From the NCBI GenBank assembly GCA_022071945.1, contig JAJVIN010000005.1, positions 124,001 to 188,000 of the forward strand: a stretch of 64,000 nt of DNA, given 5' to 3'. Below the pieces are notes generated by a model. That model was not told the origin of the DNA and did not search any database. It was given only the letters and a program-made list of their open reading frames with translations. Origin of the DNA: Thermoanaerobaculia bacterium (GTDB taxonomy: Bacteria > Acidobacteriota > Thermoanaerobaculia > UBA5066). Each line of letters starts with the position of its first letter. The stretch's first letter is position 1. Of the stretch, positions 36,937 to 46,009 are shown piece by piece. A program made the translations under genes and the position numbers.

Positions 36937-37613
36937 CGGACCTCGCCGCGCTTCTCGATGAATTTCCAGCCGCCCGCCATGGACGAGATGACGCCTCGCC
37001 CCTCCACGTAGTCGTGGTAGAAGACGAGGTAGACGTGCACCATCGAGAACAGGATGAAGAACCACATCATCGCGTGGTGCCACTGCCTCACCGCGAAGTC
37101 CCCACCCATCAAGGGAACAATCCACTTGAAGAGCTTCGGCAGCGCCGCGTGGCTCATGGCCGCGTACATCCCGAATCCCGTCAGGCACTGGAAGACGAAC
37201 GCGAGGAAGCTCAGGAAGTAGGTGAACCCCGCCAGTGCGTTGTGGCCGATCGATTCCAGGGGCTCCGCGCGGGCCTGCAGGATGTCGACCTTGAGGACGT
37301 CAACGATCTCCTTCCACTGCGACTTCTTCGTGGGAATGAACTGGTGCCATCTCGCATAGCGGTTTCCGGCGAAACCCCAGTAGACGCGGAAGACGAAGTT
37401 GAAGAAGAAGGCAAACGCCGCGATGAAGTGGATGAAGCGAACCGTCCCGAACCAGTAGGAGAACGAGGCCTCGCGCGCCGTCTGGATCGCCACGGGCCGG
37501 CCGATGAGATAGCCCGTCACCACCAGGACGAGGATGCACAACGCGTTGACCCAGTGATAGACGCGGACGGGAAGCTCCCAGACGTAGACACGGCGGATCT
37601 GAGCCTTGCTCAT
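36933..37613 (-). CDS. hyaC: hydrogenase cytochrome b subunit
   Basis: A 226-residue membrane cytochrome b that anchors the periplasmic hydrogenase and passes electrons to quinone. Hydrophobic helices begin at about residues 19, 53, 125 and 175. Histidines suited to heme ligation lie in VYHWVNALCILVLV, FIHFIAAFAFFF and RQWHHAMMWFFILFSMVHVYLVFYHDY. Length is typical of HyaC. It follows hyaB by 10 bp. Start ATG with GAGG upstream. Confidence 0.93.
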   Translation of the reverse strand: MSKAQIRRVYVWELPVRVYHWVNALCILVLVVTGYLIGRPVAIQTAREASFSYWFGTVRFIHFIAAFAFFFNFVFRVYWGFAGNRYARWHQFIPTKKSQWKEIVDVLKVDILQARAEPLESIGHNALAGFTYFLSFLAFVFQCLTGFGMYAAMSHAALPKLFKWIVPLMGGDFAVRQWHHAMMWFFILFSMVHVYLVFYHDYVEGRGVISSMAGGWKFIEKRGEVR

Positions 37614-37623
37614 CGGCTGTTCC

Positions 37624-39342
37624 TCAGAGCACCTGGACCTGATTCAGATAGCGCCCCTTCTCGTCGTAGAGATGGACGGCACAGGCCAGACAGGGGTCGA
37701 AGGAGTGGATCGTCCGGAGCAGTTCGAGGGGCACCTCCGGGTTCGCCACCGGGGTCCCGATGAGGGCGGATTCGTAGGCCGACATCTGACCCTTTGGGTC
37801 TCTCGGGGAGGCGTTCCAGGTACTCGGGACGACGAGCTGGTAGTTCTCGATCTTCCGGTCCTTGATGACGATCCAGTGAGCGAGTGCTCCGCGAGGCGCC
37901 TCTGTCATCCCGACTCCCTTGGCCTCGGCCGGCCAGGTCTCAGGCGCCCACTTCTCCCCCGCCCAGAGCCGGGTGTCGCCATTCTTGATGTTGGCAAGGA
38001 GTTGCGAGTAGAACTCCTTGGACCACCCCGCGACGAGCTTCGTCTCGAGCCCTCGGGCCGCCGTCCGGCCCAGGGTCGAGAAGAGAGCCGTGACGGGGAC
38101 GTCGAGCTGCTTGAGGGCCGCGCCCACCACTTCCTTGACCTCCTCGCGGCCGGAGGCATAGGCGACGAGCATCCGCGAGAGCGGACCGACCTCCATCGCG
38201 TTGCCCTTCCACCTGGGCGTCTTCAGCCAGCTGTATTTCTTGTCGACGTCGAGGTGGTCGTACGGGGGCTTCGGCCCGGTGTACTTCAACTTCGTCTCAC
38301 CCTTCCAGGGGTGTTTGCCATCTCCGTCGCCGCTGCCGTACTCGTACCACGACCGTGAGATGAACTCCTGGATCTCGGCGTCGTTCTTGCCATCGACGGG
38401 GTGGACCTTCGAGAGGTCGCGTCCGAGGATCACTCCGCGAGGGAACTTGAAGTGCTCGGGATCCCCGTATCCGTGCGTGGGCAGGTCGCCATAGGCCAGG
38501 TAGTTCGAGAGCCCGCCGCCGATGGCGCCCCAGTCCTTGTAGAACGACGCGACGGCCATCAGGTCGGGGATGTAGACCTTCTCGATGAACTCGGCGGCGA
38601 TCTCGAGAAGGCTCCCGACCTTCGCGAGCCGCTCGGCGTTGAGCGCGTTGGCGTCGTCGATGTTGATCGAGCAGGCGGCCCCGCCCACCAGGTAGTTCGG
38701 GTGCGGGTTCTTCCCGCCGAAGATCGTGTGGATCTTGACGACTTCCTTTTGCCACTCCAGGGCCTCGAGGTAGTGCGCCACTCCGATGAGGTTCACCTCG
38801 GCGGGCAGCTTGTAGGCCGAGTGGCCCCAGTAGCCGTTCGCGAAGATCCCGAGCTGGCCGCTCTCGACGAACGCCGTGAGGCGCTTCTGCAGGTCGGAGA
38901 AGTACCCGGGAGAACTCTTCGGCCAGTTCGAGATGCTCTGGGCGATCTCGGAGGTCTTCTTCGGATCGGCCTTCAGGGCACTGACGACGTCGACCCAGTC
39001 GAGCGCGTGCAGGTGGTAGAAGTGGACGACGTGGTCCTGCATGTACTGCGCGCAGAACATGAGATTCCGCACGAGTTCGGCATTCGGCGGGACCGTGATG
39101 CCGAGCGCGTCCTCGACGGTGCGCACGGAAGCCAGCGCGTGGACCGTCGTGCAGACCCCACAGGCCCTCTCGGTGAAGGCCCAGGCGTCTCTGGGATCGC
39201 GGCCCTTCAGAATCAGCTCGAATCCGCGGACCATGGTCCCCGAGCTGTAGGCATCGACGATCTTCCCGTCCTTGACCTCGACTTCGAGCCGCAGGTGACC
39301 TTCGATTCGGGTGATGGGATCGACAACGATGCGATTCGCCAT
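37624..39342 (-). CDS. hyaB: [NiFe]-hydrogenase large subunit
   Basis: A 572-residue catalytic subunit of an uptake hydrogenase. The nickel-iron ligands are in RACGVC (Cys61, Cys64) and DPCLAC (Cys551, Cys554). The precursor extends 15 residues beyond His557, the point where the HyaD-type protease cuts. All four Cys are coded normally; no Sec codon is involved. Group 1 type by overall sequence. The start ATG is 6 bp after the hyaA stop. It is exported with the small subunit through Tat. Confidence 0.96.
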   Translation of the reverse strand: MANRIVVDPITRIEGHLRLEVEVKDGKIVDAYSSGTMVRGFELILKGRDPRDAWAFTERACGVCTTVHALASVRTVEDALGITVPPNAELVRNLMFCAQYMQDHVVHFYHLHALDWVDVVSALKADPKKTSEIAQSISNWPKSSPGYFSDLQKRLTAFVESGQLGIFANGYWGHSAYKLPAEVNLIGVAHYLEALEWQKEVVKIHTIFGGKNPHPNYLVGGAACSINIDDANALNAERLAKVGSLLEIAAEFIEKVYIPDLMAVASFYKDWGAIGGGLSNYLAYGDLPTHGYGDPEHFKFPRGVILGRDLSKVHPVDGKNDAEIQEFISRSWYEYGSGDGDGKHPWKGETKLKYTGPKPPYDHLDVDKKYSWLKTPRWKGNAMEVGPLSRMLVAYASGREEVKEVVGAALKQLDVPVTALFSTLGRTAARGLETKLVAGWSKEFYSQLLANIKNGDTRLWAGEKWAPETWPAEAKGVGMTEAPRGALAHWIVIKDRKIENYQLVVPSTWNASPRDPKGQMSAYESALIGTPVANPEVPLELLRTIHSFDPCLACAVHLYDEKGRYLNQVQVL

Positions 39343-39348
39343 GGCGCG

Positions 39349-40464
39349 CTACTCCTTCCCTTCCCCGGGGGCCTTCTCGCTGTCGCGGATCCCCTCCTTG
39401 ATCTGCTTTCGCTTGCGGAAGTTTGTCGTCACGGCGTGAGCCGCTATCCCCACCGCCGTGACGGCGCCCATGGCGACACCGATGTCGTCCGCGGTCTTCT
39501 CGATTCCGAATCCCGGGAAGGCGGCGAGGTGCTGGTAGAAGGGTCCGTTGTCCCAGAACTTGGCCTCGCTGCAGCCGATGCAACCGTGCCCGGACTGGAT
39601 CGGATAGCTGACACCATCGTTCCAGCGAATGATGCCGCAGGAGTTATAGGTGACCGGCCCGCGGCAGCCGACCTTGTAGAGGCAGTAGCCTCGCTTGGCG
39701 TTCTCGTCGTCGAAGGAGTCGACGAAGAGGCCAGCGTCGTAGTTCGGCCTCCGGTAGCAGGTGTCGTGGACGCGCCTGGAGTAGAAGGCCTTCGGCCGTC
39801 CGAGGCCGTCGAGGTGGGGAATCCGGTCGAACGTCAGGAGATGAACGACCGTGCCGGCCATGACCTCGGCGATCGGGGGGCAGCCCGGGACGTTGATGAC
39901 GGGCTTGCCCTCGACGAGCTTGTGGATCGGCGTCGCGCCGGTCGGATTCGGATTCGCCGCCTGGATGCAGCCGTTAGACGCACAGCTCCCCCAGGCGACG
40001 ATCGCCTTTGCGTCCTTGGCCGCTTCCTGGAGGATGTCCATCGCGCTCCTGCCCGCGATGCAGCAGTAGATCCCGCCCTCACCCGTCGGGACCGACCCCT
40101 CGACGAGCATCAGGTACTGCCCCTTGTACTTCGTCATCGTGGCGTGGAGAGCTTCCTCGGCTTGCTTGCCCGCCGCCGCCTGAAGCGTCTCGGTGTAGTC
40201 GAGGGAGATCTTGTCGAGAACGATGTCCGAGACGATCGGGTGAGAGGACCGGATGAAGCTCTCGCTGCAGCACGTGCACTCCTGGAAGTGGAACCAGACG
40301 ACGGGGAGGCGCGGCTTGGTGTCGAGCGCCTTCACGACGGCGCCGAGCGCGCTCGTCTCGATCCCCGCCGCCGCCGCCATCCAGCCGCAGAAACGCAGGA
40401 AGTCGCGGCGGGAAACACCGCGAACCTGTGCCTGTTCCCAGATCGTGAGGGCCTTCTCGCTCAT
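39349..40464 (-). CDS. hyaA: [NiFe]-hydrogenase small subunit, oxygen-tolerant cluster type
   Basis: A 371-residue iron-sulfur subunit with a twin-arginine signal (SRRDFLRFCG, residues 18-27) and a C-terminal membrane helix (GVAMGAVTAVGIAAHAV). Proximal-cluster ligands are Cys63, Cys66, Cys161 and Cys195. Two extra Cys, Cys65 in ECTCC and Cys166 in GSCASNGC, sit at the positions of the supernumerary Cys19 and Cys120 of E. coli Hyd-1, with the 98-, 34- and 5-residue spacings reproduced exactly. This is the signature of the [4Fe-3S] cluster that gives oxygen tolerance. Distal (His233, Cys236, Cys261, Cys267) and medial (Cys276, Cys295, Cys298) ligands are present. Start ATG behind AGGAGG. Confidence 0.95.
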   Translation of the reverse strand: MSEKALTIWEQAQVRGVSRRDFLRFCGWMAAAAGIETSALGAVVKALDTKPRLPVVWFHFQECTCCSESFIRSSHPIVSDIVLDKISLDYTETLQAAAGKQAEEALHATMTKYKGQYLMLVEGSVPTGEGGIYCCIAGRSAMDILQEAAKDAKAIVAWGSCASNGCIQAANPNPTGATPIHKLVEGKPVINVPGCPPIAEVMAGTVVHLLTFDRIPHLDGLGRPKAFYSRRVHDTCYRRPNYDAGLFVDSFDDENAKRGYCLYKVGCRGPVTYNSCGIIRWNDGVSYPIQSGHGCIGCSEAKFWDNGPFYQHLAAFPGFGIEKTADDIGVAMGAVTAVGIAAHAVTTNFRKRKQIKEGIRDSEKAPGEGKE

Positions 40465-40542
40465 GGATCCTCCTCGTCACTCTCTCGGCGTGCACCACGC
40501 CAGAAGTTCCTGCGCCAGGTCACGGACCTGACAGCGCGAGGG

Positions 40543-40558
40543 TGCAAGTGAGCTGCCA
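40543..40558 (-). promoter_or_regulatory. sigma54 promoter of the hydrogenase structural operon
   Basis: On the minus strand TGGCAGCTCACTTGCA matches the -24/-12 consensus TGGCAC-N5-TTGCA with exact GG-N10-GC spacing. Transcription would start near 40531-40533, about 70 nt before the hyaA ATG. A sigma54 activator gene lies directly upstream, which supports the call. Confidence 0.75.
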
Positions 40559-40610
40559 CTTGCCAGGGGCCGAGGGGCGGCAATCAAACGCAGAGCTGTC
40601 TCGAAATCCT

Positions 40611-40644
40611 GCGGATTCCCGTCAGCAGCCCCGCGGGAATCCGC
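40611..40644. promoter_or_regulatory. palindromic upstream activator site candidate
   Basis: GCGGATTCCCG (40611-40621) and its exact complement CGGGAATCCGC (40634-40644) lie about 80-110 bp upstream of the inferred start site, where enhancer-binding proteins bind. Related half-sites occur at 40603-40609 (GAAATCC) and 40658-40667 (CGGAATCCCC). A terminator hairpin for the regulator gene is the alternative, but no T-run follows. Confidence 0.5.
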
Positions 40645-40671
40645 GAGGAAGCTCTCCGGAATCCCCGCGCC

Positions 40672-41640
40672 TCAACTCTCCAGGCCGTACTTCTTCAGCT
40701 TGTCCCGAAAGGTGGAGAGCGAGAGCCCGAGGACCCGCGCCGCCTGACTCCTGTTGCCGGCTGCATCTCTGAGGGCCTCTTTCAGGAGCGTCTCCTCGAG
40801 GCAGTCGATCGCCTGGTTGAACGAGAGGTTCTTCTCCGCGATGCAGCGGACACACGCCCTCGCCAGGACCTCGGCGGGCTGCCCTTCCAGGATCTCGGGC
40901 GGAAGGTCCTCGAGACGAACTTCCTTTCCGGCAAAGAGCGTGAGGCGGTGCGCGACATTGCGGAGTTCGCGCACGTTCCCCGGCCAGGAGTATCGCGAGA
41001 GCGCCGCCGCGGCCTGAGAGTTGACCCGAAGCTCCCGCCCGGGCGCGTATCTCAGCAGGAAGTGCTCGAGCAAGACCGAAACGTCCTCGGGCCTCTCCCG
41101 CAGGGGAGGGATGCGAACCGGAACGACGTGCAACCGGTAATAGAGGTCCGCGCGGAAGAGCCCGCGCTCGACGAGCTGCTTGAGATCCACCTTCGCCGCG
41201 CTCACGAGCCGGGTGTTGAACGGGATCGTGACGGTCCCGCCAACCCTCATGACCTCCTGGGCTTCGAGCGCGCGCAGAAGTTTGGGCTGCACTGCCGGCG
41301 GGACGTCGTCGACGTCGTCGAGGAAGATCGTTCCCCCGCTTGCCAGCTCGAAGAGGCCCTTCTTCGCCTGCACCGCCGTCGTGAAGGCTCCGCGCTCGTG
41401 CCCGAAGAGTTCGCTCTCGAGAAGGTCGTGCGGCATCGCCGACAGCGAGATCTTCACGAACGGGCCATCGCGCCGCGGGCTCAGGCGGTGGATGTGATCC
41501 GCAAAGAGTTCCTTGCCGACTCCCGTCTCGCCCAGGAGCAGGATCGACCCTTCCGAGGCCGCCAGGACTGGAAGCTGATCGAGAAGCGAACGCATCCGCT
41601 CGCTCCTCGTGACGATGACCGGGAGCGTCCCTGGCTTCAT
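40672..41640 (-). CDS. sigma54-dependent transcriptional activator without sensor domain
   Basis: A 322-residue enhancer-binding protein consisting only of the AAA+ domain and a Fis-type helix-turn-helix. Walker A GETGVGKE is at 37-44, the sigma54-contact loop reads GAFTTA (84-89; consensus GAFTGA), and Walker B reads IFLDDV (105-110), with Asp where most have Glu. The C-terminal helix-turn-helix is GNRSQAARVLGLSLSTFRDKL. No receiver, GAF or PAS domain precedes the ATPase. Lying between hypE and hyaA, it probably activates the sigma54 promoter at 40543-40558. Start ATG behind GAGGAAG. Confidence 0.9.
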   Translation of the reverse strand: MKPGTLPVIVTRSERMRSLLDQLPVLAASEGSILLLGETGVGKELFADHIHRLSPRRDGPFVKISLSAMPHDLLESELFGHERGAFTTAVQAKKGLFELASGGTIFLDDVDDVPPAVQPKLLRALEAQEVMRVGGTVTIPFNTRLVSAAKVDLKQLVERGLFRADLYYRLHVVPVRIPPLRERPEDVSVLLEHFLLRYAPGRELRVNSQAAAALSRYSWPGNVRELRNVAHRLTLFAGKEVRLEDLPPEILEGQPAEVLARACVRCIAEKNLSFNQAIDCLEETLLKEALRDAAGNRSQAARVLGLSLSTFRDKLKKYGLES

Positions 41641-41715
41641 GGAGCTTCCTCGTTGAGACTGCGCCGCCCGCGAGAGTCAGGCGAGCCCGGCTCTCTCCCC
41701 GGTCCTCCCATCGAG

Positions 41716-42789
41716 CTAGCAGATCCTCGGCAGTTGCTCGCCGGTCAGAAGATCGACCACGCGCAGTCCGCCGACCCGGCTTCTGAGCACCACGTCGCCA
41801 GGGTGCTCCGCCACGACCTCGCCGATCACGGCCGCAAAACGGCCGAGGGCGTTCGTCCGCAGGACCGCGAGAGCCCGGTCGGCTTCCTCTTTCGCGACGA
41901 TGGCGATCATCTTCCCCTCGTTGGCGACGTAAAGCGGGTCGAGCCCGAGAATCTCGCACGCTCCGCGGACCTCCTCCGCCACAGGAATCGCCTCCTCGGA
42001 GATGCGGATCCCCACTCGGGCCTGCCCCGCGATCTCGTGAAGGACGCTCGCGACCCCGCCCCGGGTCGGATCCCTCAGCACGTGAACGGCGTCCCCAGCC
42101 TCGGCCAGGAGCGCCGAGACCATCTCGTGGAGAGGCGCGGTGTCGCTCTCGAGTGTCGTCTCGAACTCGAGCCCCTCTCGCAGGGAGAGGATGGCGATCC
42201 CGTGGACGGCGATCTCCCCGCTGACGATGATCACGTCCCCCGGCACCGCCTTGCGAGGCGAGATGTCGATGCCGGCGGGGACCACTCCGATCCCGCTGAC
42301 GTTGACGTAGACGCCGTCTCCCTTGCCGTGTTCGACCACTTTGGTGTCCCCGGTGACGATCGGGACTCCCACCGCGCGCGCCGCCGCCTCCATCGACCGC
42401 ACCACCCGCCAGAGGTCCTCCATCGGGAGCCCCTCCTCCAGAATCAGTGCCGACGAGAGGGCCAGGGGCCGGGCCCCGCACATGGCGAGGTCGTTGACGG
42501 TCCCGTGGACGGCCAGGGAGCCGATGTCCCCGCCAGGAAAGAAGATGGGGCGGATGACGAAGGAGTCGGTGCTGAAAGCCAGTCTCGCCCCCGCGACGTC
42601 GAGCCGCGCCCCGTCGTGGAGTTCCCGCAGCGGCGCGTTGTCAAACGACGGGACGAAGATCCGCTCGATCAGCATCTGCGTGAGACGTCCGCCGCCGCCG
42701 TGGGCCATCAGGACGGACGGGTGCTCCGAGATCGGAATGGGACACGCCATCGCGGTGAGCTTCTCGCCCAAAGACTTCTTCTCGCTCAT
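41716..42789 (-). CDS. hypE: hydrogenase maturation protein HypE
   Basis: A 357-residue AIR-synthase-fold protein that dehydrates the thiocarboxamide on its C-terminal Cys to thiocyanate, giving the cyanide ligands of the NiFe site. The C-terminus is PRIC, so the acceptor Cys357 is the last residue, as required. [12 protein letters not shown] near the start and [14 protein letters not shown] are typical. The start ATG overlaps the hypD stop (ATGA). HypF, HypA and HypB are not in the window. Confidence 0.95.
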   Translation of the reverse strand: MSEKKSLGEKLTAMACPIPISEHPSVLMAHGGGGRLTQMLIERIFVPSFDNAPLRELHDGARLDVAGARLAFSTDSFVIRPIFFPGGDIGSLAVHGTVNDLAMCGARPLALSSALILEEGLPMEDLWRVVRSMEAAARAVGVPIVTGDTKVVEHGKGDGVYVNVSGIGVVPAGIDISPRKAVPGDVIIVSGEIAVHGIAILSLREGLEFETTLESDTAPLHEMVSALLAEAGDAVHVLRDPTRGGVASVLHEIAGQARVGIRISEEAIPVAEEVRGACEILGLDPLYVANEGKMIAIVAKEEADRALAVLRTNALGRFAAVIGEVVAEHPGDVVLRSRVGGLRVVDLLTGEQLPRIC

Positions 42790-43901
42790 CGGGAGACCTC
42801 AGCCTTCAGATGCGCGAGGCCACGGCCGTACCGGTGGTAGGCCGAGCAGGCTCCCTCGGAGGACACCATCGGCGCGCCGAGAGGCTTCTCCGGGGTGCAC
42901 GCCGTTCCGAACGCCGGGCAGGCATCGGGTTTGTCGAGCCCCTGCAGGATCCTTCCAGCGATGCAGACCTCGGGTTCGTCCGCCGTCACGGCCGTGACAC
43001 GGAATCGCGAGGCCGCATCGAAGGCCGCATAGGCAGGAGCCAGCCGGTACCCGCTCTTCGGAATGACGCCGATCCCTCTCCACGGCCGGTCGCAGACCTC
43101 GAAGACCTGCGCGAGGAGTTCCTGGGCACGCGTGTTCCCGGTCCGGGTCACGGACCGGACGTACTGGTTCTCGACTCCGAATCGGTCCTCCTCGAGCGCG
43201 GAGACCGTCATCAGGATCCCCTGCAAGAGATCCAGGGGTTCGAACCCCGTGACGACGATCGGGATCCGGTACTGCGCGGCGATCGGTTCGTACTGCCAGA
43301 ACCCCATGACCGTGCAGACGTGACCGGCGGCCAGAAAGCCCTGGACCCGATTCGACGGCGAAGAGAGGATCGCCTCCATCGCGGGCGGCACGAGGACGTG
43401 CGAGGAGAGCACCGAGAAGTTGGACAGCCCGGTCCGGCTCGCCTCGAAGACCGCCATCGCGATCGCGGGGGCCGTGGTCTCGAAACCGACTCCGAAGAAG
43501 ACGACCTGCCGATCCGGGTTCTTCCGGGCGAGATTGACCGCGTCCAGCGGCGAGTAGACCATCCGGACGTCCCCGCCGGCTGCCTTGACGTGCAGGAGGT
43601 CGGTCGTCGACCCGGGAACGCGCAGCATGTCTCCGAACGAGGTGAAGATCACCTCCGGACGCTGGGCGATGGCAAGGGCCCGGTCGATCTCCACGAGCGG
43701 CGTGACACAGACGGGGCACCCGGGACCGTGAACCAGGGTGATCTCCGCAGGCAGCATCCGGTCGATGCCGAACTTGATGAGCGTGTGGGTCTGCCCGCCG
43801 CAGATCTCCATGAGGGTCCACGGGCGGCGGACCTTCCTTCCGATGGCGCCCAGCATCTTCTGGGCGTCGTCGAGATTGCGGTACTCGTCGACGAACTTCA
43901 T
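42786..43901 (-). CDS. hypD: hydrogenase maturation protein HypD
   Basis: A 371-residue iron-sulfur protein that assembles the Fe(CN)2CO unit with HypC. The conserved blocks [54 protein letters not shown] and [11 protein letters not shown] are all present, as is the C-terminal Cys cluster ([34 protein letters not shown]). It overlaps hypE by 4 bp and follows hypC by 4 bp. Start ATG. Confidence 0.96.
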   Translation of the reverse strand: MKFVDEYRNLDDAQKMLGAIGRKVRRPWTLMEICGGQTHTLIKFGIDRMLPAEITLVHGPGCPVCVTPLVEIDRALAIAQRPEVIFTSFGDMLRVPGSTTDLLHVKAAGGDVRMVYSPLDAVNLARKNPDRQVVFFGVGFETTAPAIAMAVFEASRTGLSNFSVLSSHVLVPPAMEAILSSPSNRVQGFLAAGHVCTVMGFWQYEPIAAQYRIPIVVTGFEPLDLLQGILMTVSALEEDRFGVENQYVRSVTRTGNTRAQELLAQVFEVCDRPWRGIGVIPKSGYRLAPAYAAFDAASRFRVTAVTADEPEVCIAGRILQGLDKPDACPAFGTACTPEKPLGAPMVSSEGACSAYHRYGRGLAHLKAEVSR

Positions 43902-43905
43902 CTCG

Positions 43906-44175
43906 TCAGGTGGAAGCGGGAGAGGCCGTCGGGTCGTCCAGGTCGGTCAGTTCACCCATCTGCTTGAGTGCCTCGAAGACTTCCCGGGCGTGCTCCTCGT
44001 CGATCCGGCTGAGGGCGAACCCGACGTGGACGAGGACGTAGTCACCGGCCTTCGCCTCGGGCGTGTAGGCGAGGCAGATCTCCTTGGCGATTCCGCCGAA
44101 GGAAACGAGGCCCATGTTGATTCCGAGAGGACTCTCGTCCACCCGCAGGACCTTACCCGGGATACCCAAGCACAT
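43906..44175 (-). CDS. hypC: hydrogenase maturation chaperone HypC
   Basis: An 89-residue chaperone beginning [10 protein letters not shown]; Cys2 carries the iron precursor passed from HypD to the large subunit. [20 protein letters not shown] is the conserved core. Start ATG behind GAGGTGG. It is the first gene of the hyp-hya run, so its upstream gap (44176-44272) should hold a promoter; a TATACT on the minus strand is a possible -10. Confidence 0.94.
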   Translation of the reverse strand: MCLGIPGKVLRVDESPLGINMGLVSFGGIAKEICLAYTPEAKAGDYVLVHVGFALSRIDEEHAREVFEALKQMGELTDLDDPTASPAST

Positions 44176-44249
44176 GTGCCACCTCGAGTGTGGGAAGTAT
44201 AGATGTGGTCCTGGTTCACATCAGGGCTCGTGGCGGGCCAAGCTCTGGG

Positions 44250-44266
44250 CTCCGGCATGGCCGGAG
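44250..44266. terminator. hairpin after purQ
   Basis: CTCCGGC-ATG-GCCGGAG is a perfect 7-bp stem 7 bp past the purQ stop. No T-run follows. It separates the purine and secretion gene run from the hydrogenase run. Confidence 0.4.
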
Positions 44267-44272
44267 TCATTC

Positions 44273-44968
44273 CTAAGCCCGGCTCGCGGCAAACGAGCGA
44301 AAGACCTCGGCGCCATCCTCGCTCCCCAGGAGCGCCTCGACCGCCCTCTCCGGGTGCGGCATCAGGCCGAGGACGTTGCCCGCCTCGTTGCAGATCCCGG
44401 CCACGTCGTCCAGCGACCCGTTCGGGTTGGCCTCAGGGGTGCGGCTCCCGCTCTCGTCCACGTACCGGAAGACGATCTGGCCGGAGGCCTCGAGCCGCGC
44501 CAGGGTTTCCGGGTCCGCGACCCAGTTCCCGTCCCCGTGAGCGATCGGCATCCGGAGGCGAGTTCCGGCCGGGATCCGCCTGGTGAAGGGCGTCCGCTCG
44601 CTCTCGACCCTGAGGTGGACGTCCCCGCAAACGAACCTCAGCCCACCGTTCTGGACCAGTGCTCCCGGCAAGAGTCCCGCCTCGCAGAGAACCTGGAAGC
44701 CGTTGCAGATCCCGAGGACGGCGCCTCCCCGCTCCGCAAATGCCCGAACGCTCTGCATCACGGGCGAGAAGCGGGCCATCGCCCCGCACCTGAGGTAATC
44801 GCCGTACGAGAACCCACCCGGGAGAACGACCAAGTCCGGGTCGCCGAGACTGGTCTCGCCGTGCCACAGAAGCCGCGTCTCGGCTCCCATCACCAGCTCC
44901 GCGGCGTGGGCGGCGTCGCGGTCGCAGTTGGAACCGGGAAAGACCACCACCACGACCCGAGGCTTCAC
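44273..44968 (-). CDS. purQ: phosphoribosylformylglycinamidine synthase subunit PurQ
   Basis: A 231-residue class I glutamine amidotransferase that supplies ammonia for formylglycinamide ribonucleotide amination in purine synthesis. The nucleophile Cys is in [13 protein letters not shown] and the His-x-Glu pair in [29 protein letters not shown] is the usual start. GTG start overlaps the purS stop (GTGA). PurL, the synthetase subunit, is not in the window. Confidence 0.96.
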   Translation of the reverse strand: MKPRVVVVVFPGSNCDRDAAHAAELVMGAETRLLWHGETSLGDPDLVVLPGGFSYGDYLRCGAMARFSPVMQSVRAFAERGGAVLGICNGFQVLCEAGLLPGALVQNGGLRFVCGDVHLRVESERTPFTRRIPAGTRLRMPIAHGDGNWVADPETLARLEASGQIVFRYVDESGSRTPEANPNGSLDDVAGICNEAGNVLGLMPHPERAVEALLGSEDGAEVFRSFAASRA

Positions 44969-45213
44969 GAAAGGACCTCCACCTCGAAGTCCTCGATCAC
45001 GGGGTTCGAAAGAAGCGTCTCCGCCATCTTCGCGGCCGCCACCTTCGCCGCTTCCGGCGTTTCCGCGTCCACGTCGATCCGGAAGATCTTCCCGGCCCTC
45101 ACGTCATGGACGGCCGCGTGGCCGAGACGGTGCAAGGCCCCGGCGATCGCCTTTCCCTGAGGATCGAGAACCCCCGCCTTGGGGAGAACACAGACCTGGA
45201 CTTTCATCGTCAT
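44965..45213 (-). CDS. purS: phosphoribosylformylglycinamidine synthase subunit PurS
   Basis: An 82-residue PurS that bridges PurQ and PurL in the three-part FGAR amidotransferase. [27 protein letters not shown] and KIFRIDVDA are typical. Start ATG at 45213 or the in-frame ATG 6 bp later, with GAGGG upstream. It overlaps purQ by 4 bp and follows the metallo-beta-lactamase gene by 10 bp. Confidence 0.94.
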   Translation of the reverse strand: MTMKVQVCVLPKAGVLDPQGKAIAGALHRLGHAAVHDVRAGKIFRIDVDAETPEAAKVAAAKMAETLLSNPVIEDFEVEVLS

Positions 45214-45223
45214 CCCTCGCTTG

Positions 45224-46009
45224 TCAATCTCCGGCCGAGAGCCACTCCGAGGGCTCGTCTGGGCTCGCCACGACGAGCTCCGGCTGAGCTCCGATCTCGT
45301 TCAGGCTACACCGGGCCGCCAGAAGGGCGAGCGCCGGAGTGTTGTTCTGCTTGGAGAGGTGAAGGAGCGCAACCTTCTTCGTCCGCGGGCCCAGGACTCT
45401 CGCCAGGCCCTTCGCCCCCGCCTCGTTTGAGAGATGGCCCCTGTCCGAGAGGATCCGCGCCTTCAGCCGGGCCGAGTATGGGCCCGTCCTGAGGAGATCG
45501 AGATCGTGGTTCATCTCCAGCCCGAGGACATCACAGTCGAGGAGCGCCCTGGCCACGGAGTCCGGCAAGAAACCGAGATCGGTCGCGATCCCGGCCCTTT
45601 CGCCCGAGCGGGACGTGAAGACGAAGCAGAGCGGCTCCACGCCGTCGTGGGGCGTCGTCACCGCCCGAACCTCGAGCTCGTCACCGATCGTGAAGACCGT
45701 CTCGCCGGAAACGAGATGAACGTTCCCGAAGAGAGGGCCGGGGAGGCCGCACGACCGGGCCGTTCCCGCGGTCGTGAAGACCGAGAACCCGCGCTTCTCG
45801 ACGAGGGTATTGGCTGCGCCGGAATGATCAGAGTGCTCGTGCGTCAGAAGGAGTGTGTGGATGTCCGCGAGCGTCATCCCGCGCCTCTTCAGCCGGCGGT
45901 CGATCTGACGAGGAGACAGCCCGGCATCCAGAAGGACGGCGGTCTTGCCGGAGCGGATCACCGCGCAGTTGCCGGAGGAGCCAGACGCCAGAAACGAGAC
46001 CTCGATCAC
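45224..46009 (-). CDS. metallo-beta-lactamase fold hydrolase (YycJ-like)
   Basis: A 261-residue protein beginning VIEVSFLASGSSGNCAVI, the usual start of the YycJ group. THEHSDHSGA gives the HxHxDH metal motif, and later His and Asp (PHDGVEP, DLGFL, LSDRGHLSNE) complete a two-metal site. Family members are thought to be single-strand DNA exonucleases or to act in cell-wall signalling; which applies here is unknown. GTG start overlaps the dUTPase stop (GTGA). Confidence 0.88.
   Translation of the reverse strand: MIEVSFLASGSSGNCAVIRSGKTAVLLDAGLSPRQIDRRLKRRGMTLADIHTLLLTHEHSDHSGAANTLVEKRGFSVFTTAGTARSCGLPGPLFGNVHLVSGETVFTIGDELEVRAVTTPHDGVEPLCFVFTSRSGERAGIATDLGFLPDSVARALLDCDVLGLEMNHDLDLLRTGPYSARLKARILSDRGHLSNEAGAKGLARVLGPRTKKVALLHLSKQNNTPALALLAARCSLNEIGAQPELVVASPDEPSEWLSAGD

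Noticed and set aside
37624..39342. Possible selenocysteine in the hydrogenase large subunit
   Set aside because: All four NiFe-ligand positions are ordinary Cys codons and the frame has no internal UGA.
43229..43245. GGGGTTCGAACCCC, resembling a tRNA T-arm
   Set aside because: It lies inside hypD and encodes the conserved GFEPLDLL block; no acceptor or anticodon stems surround it.
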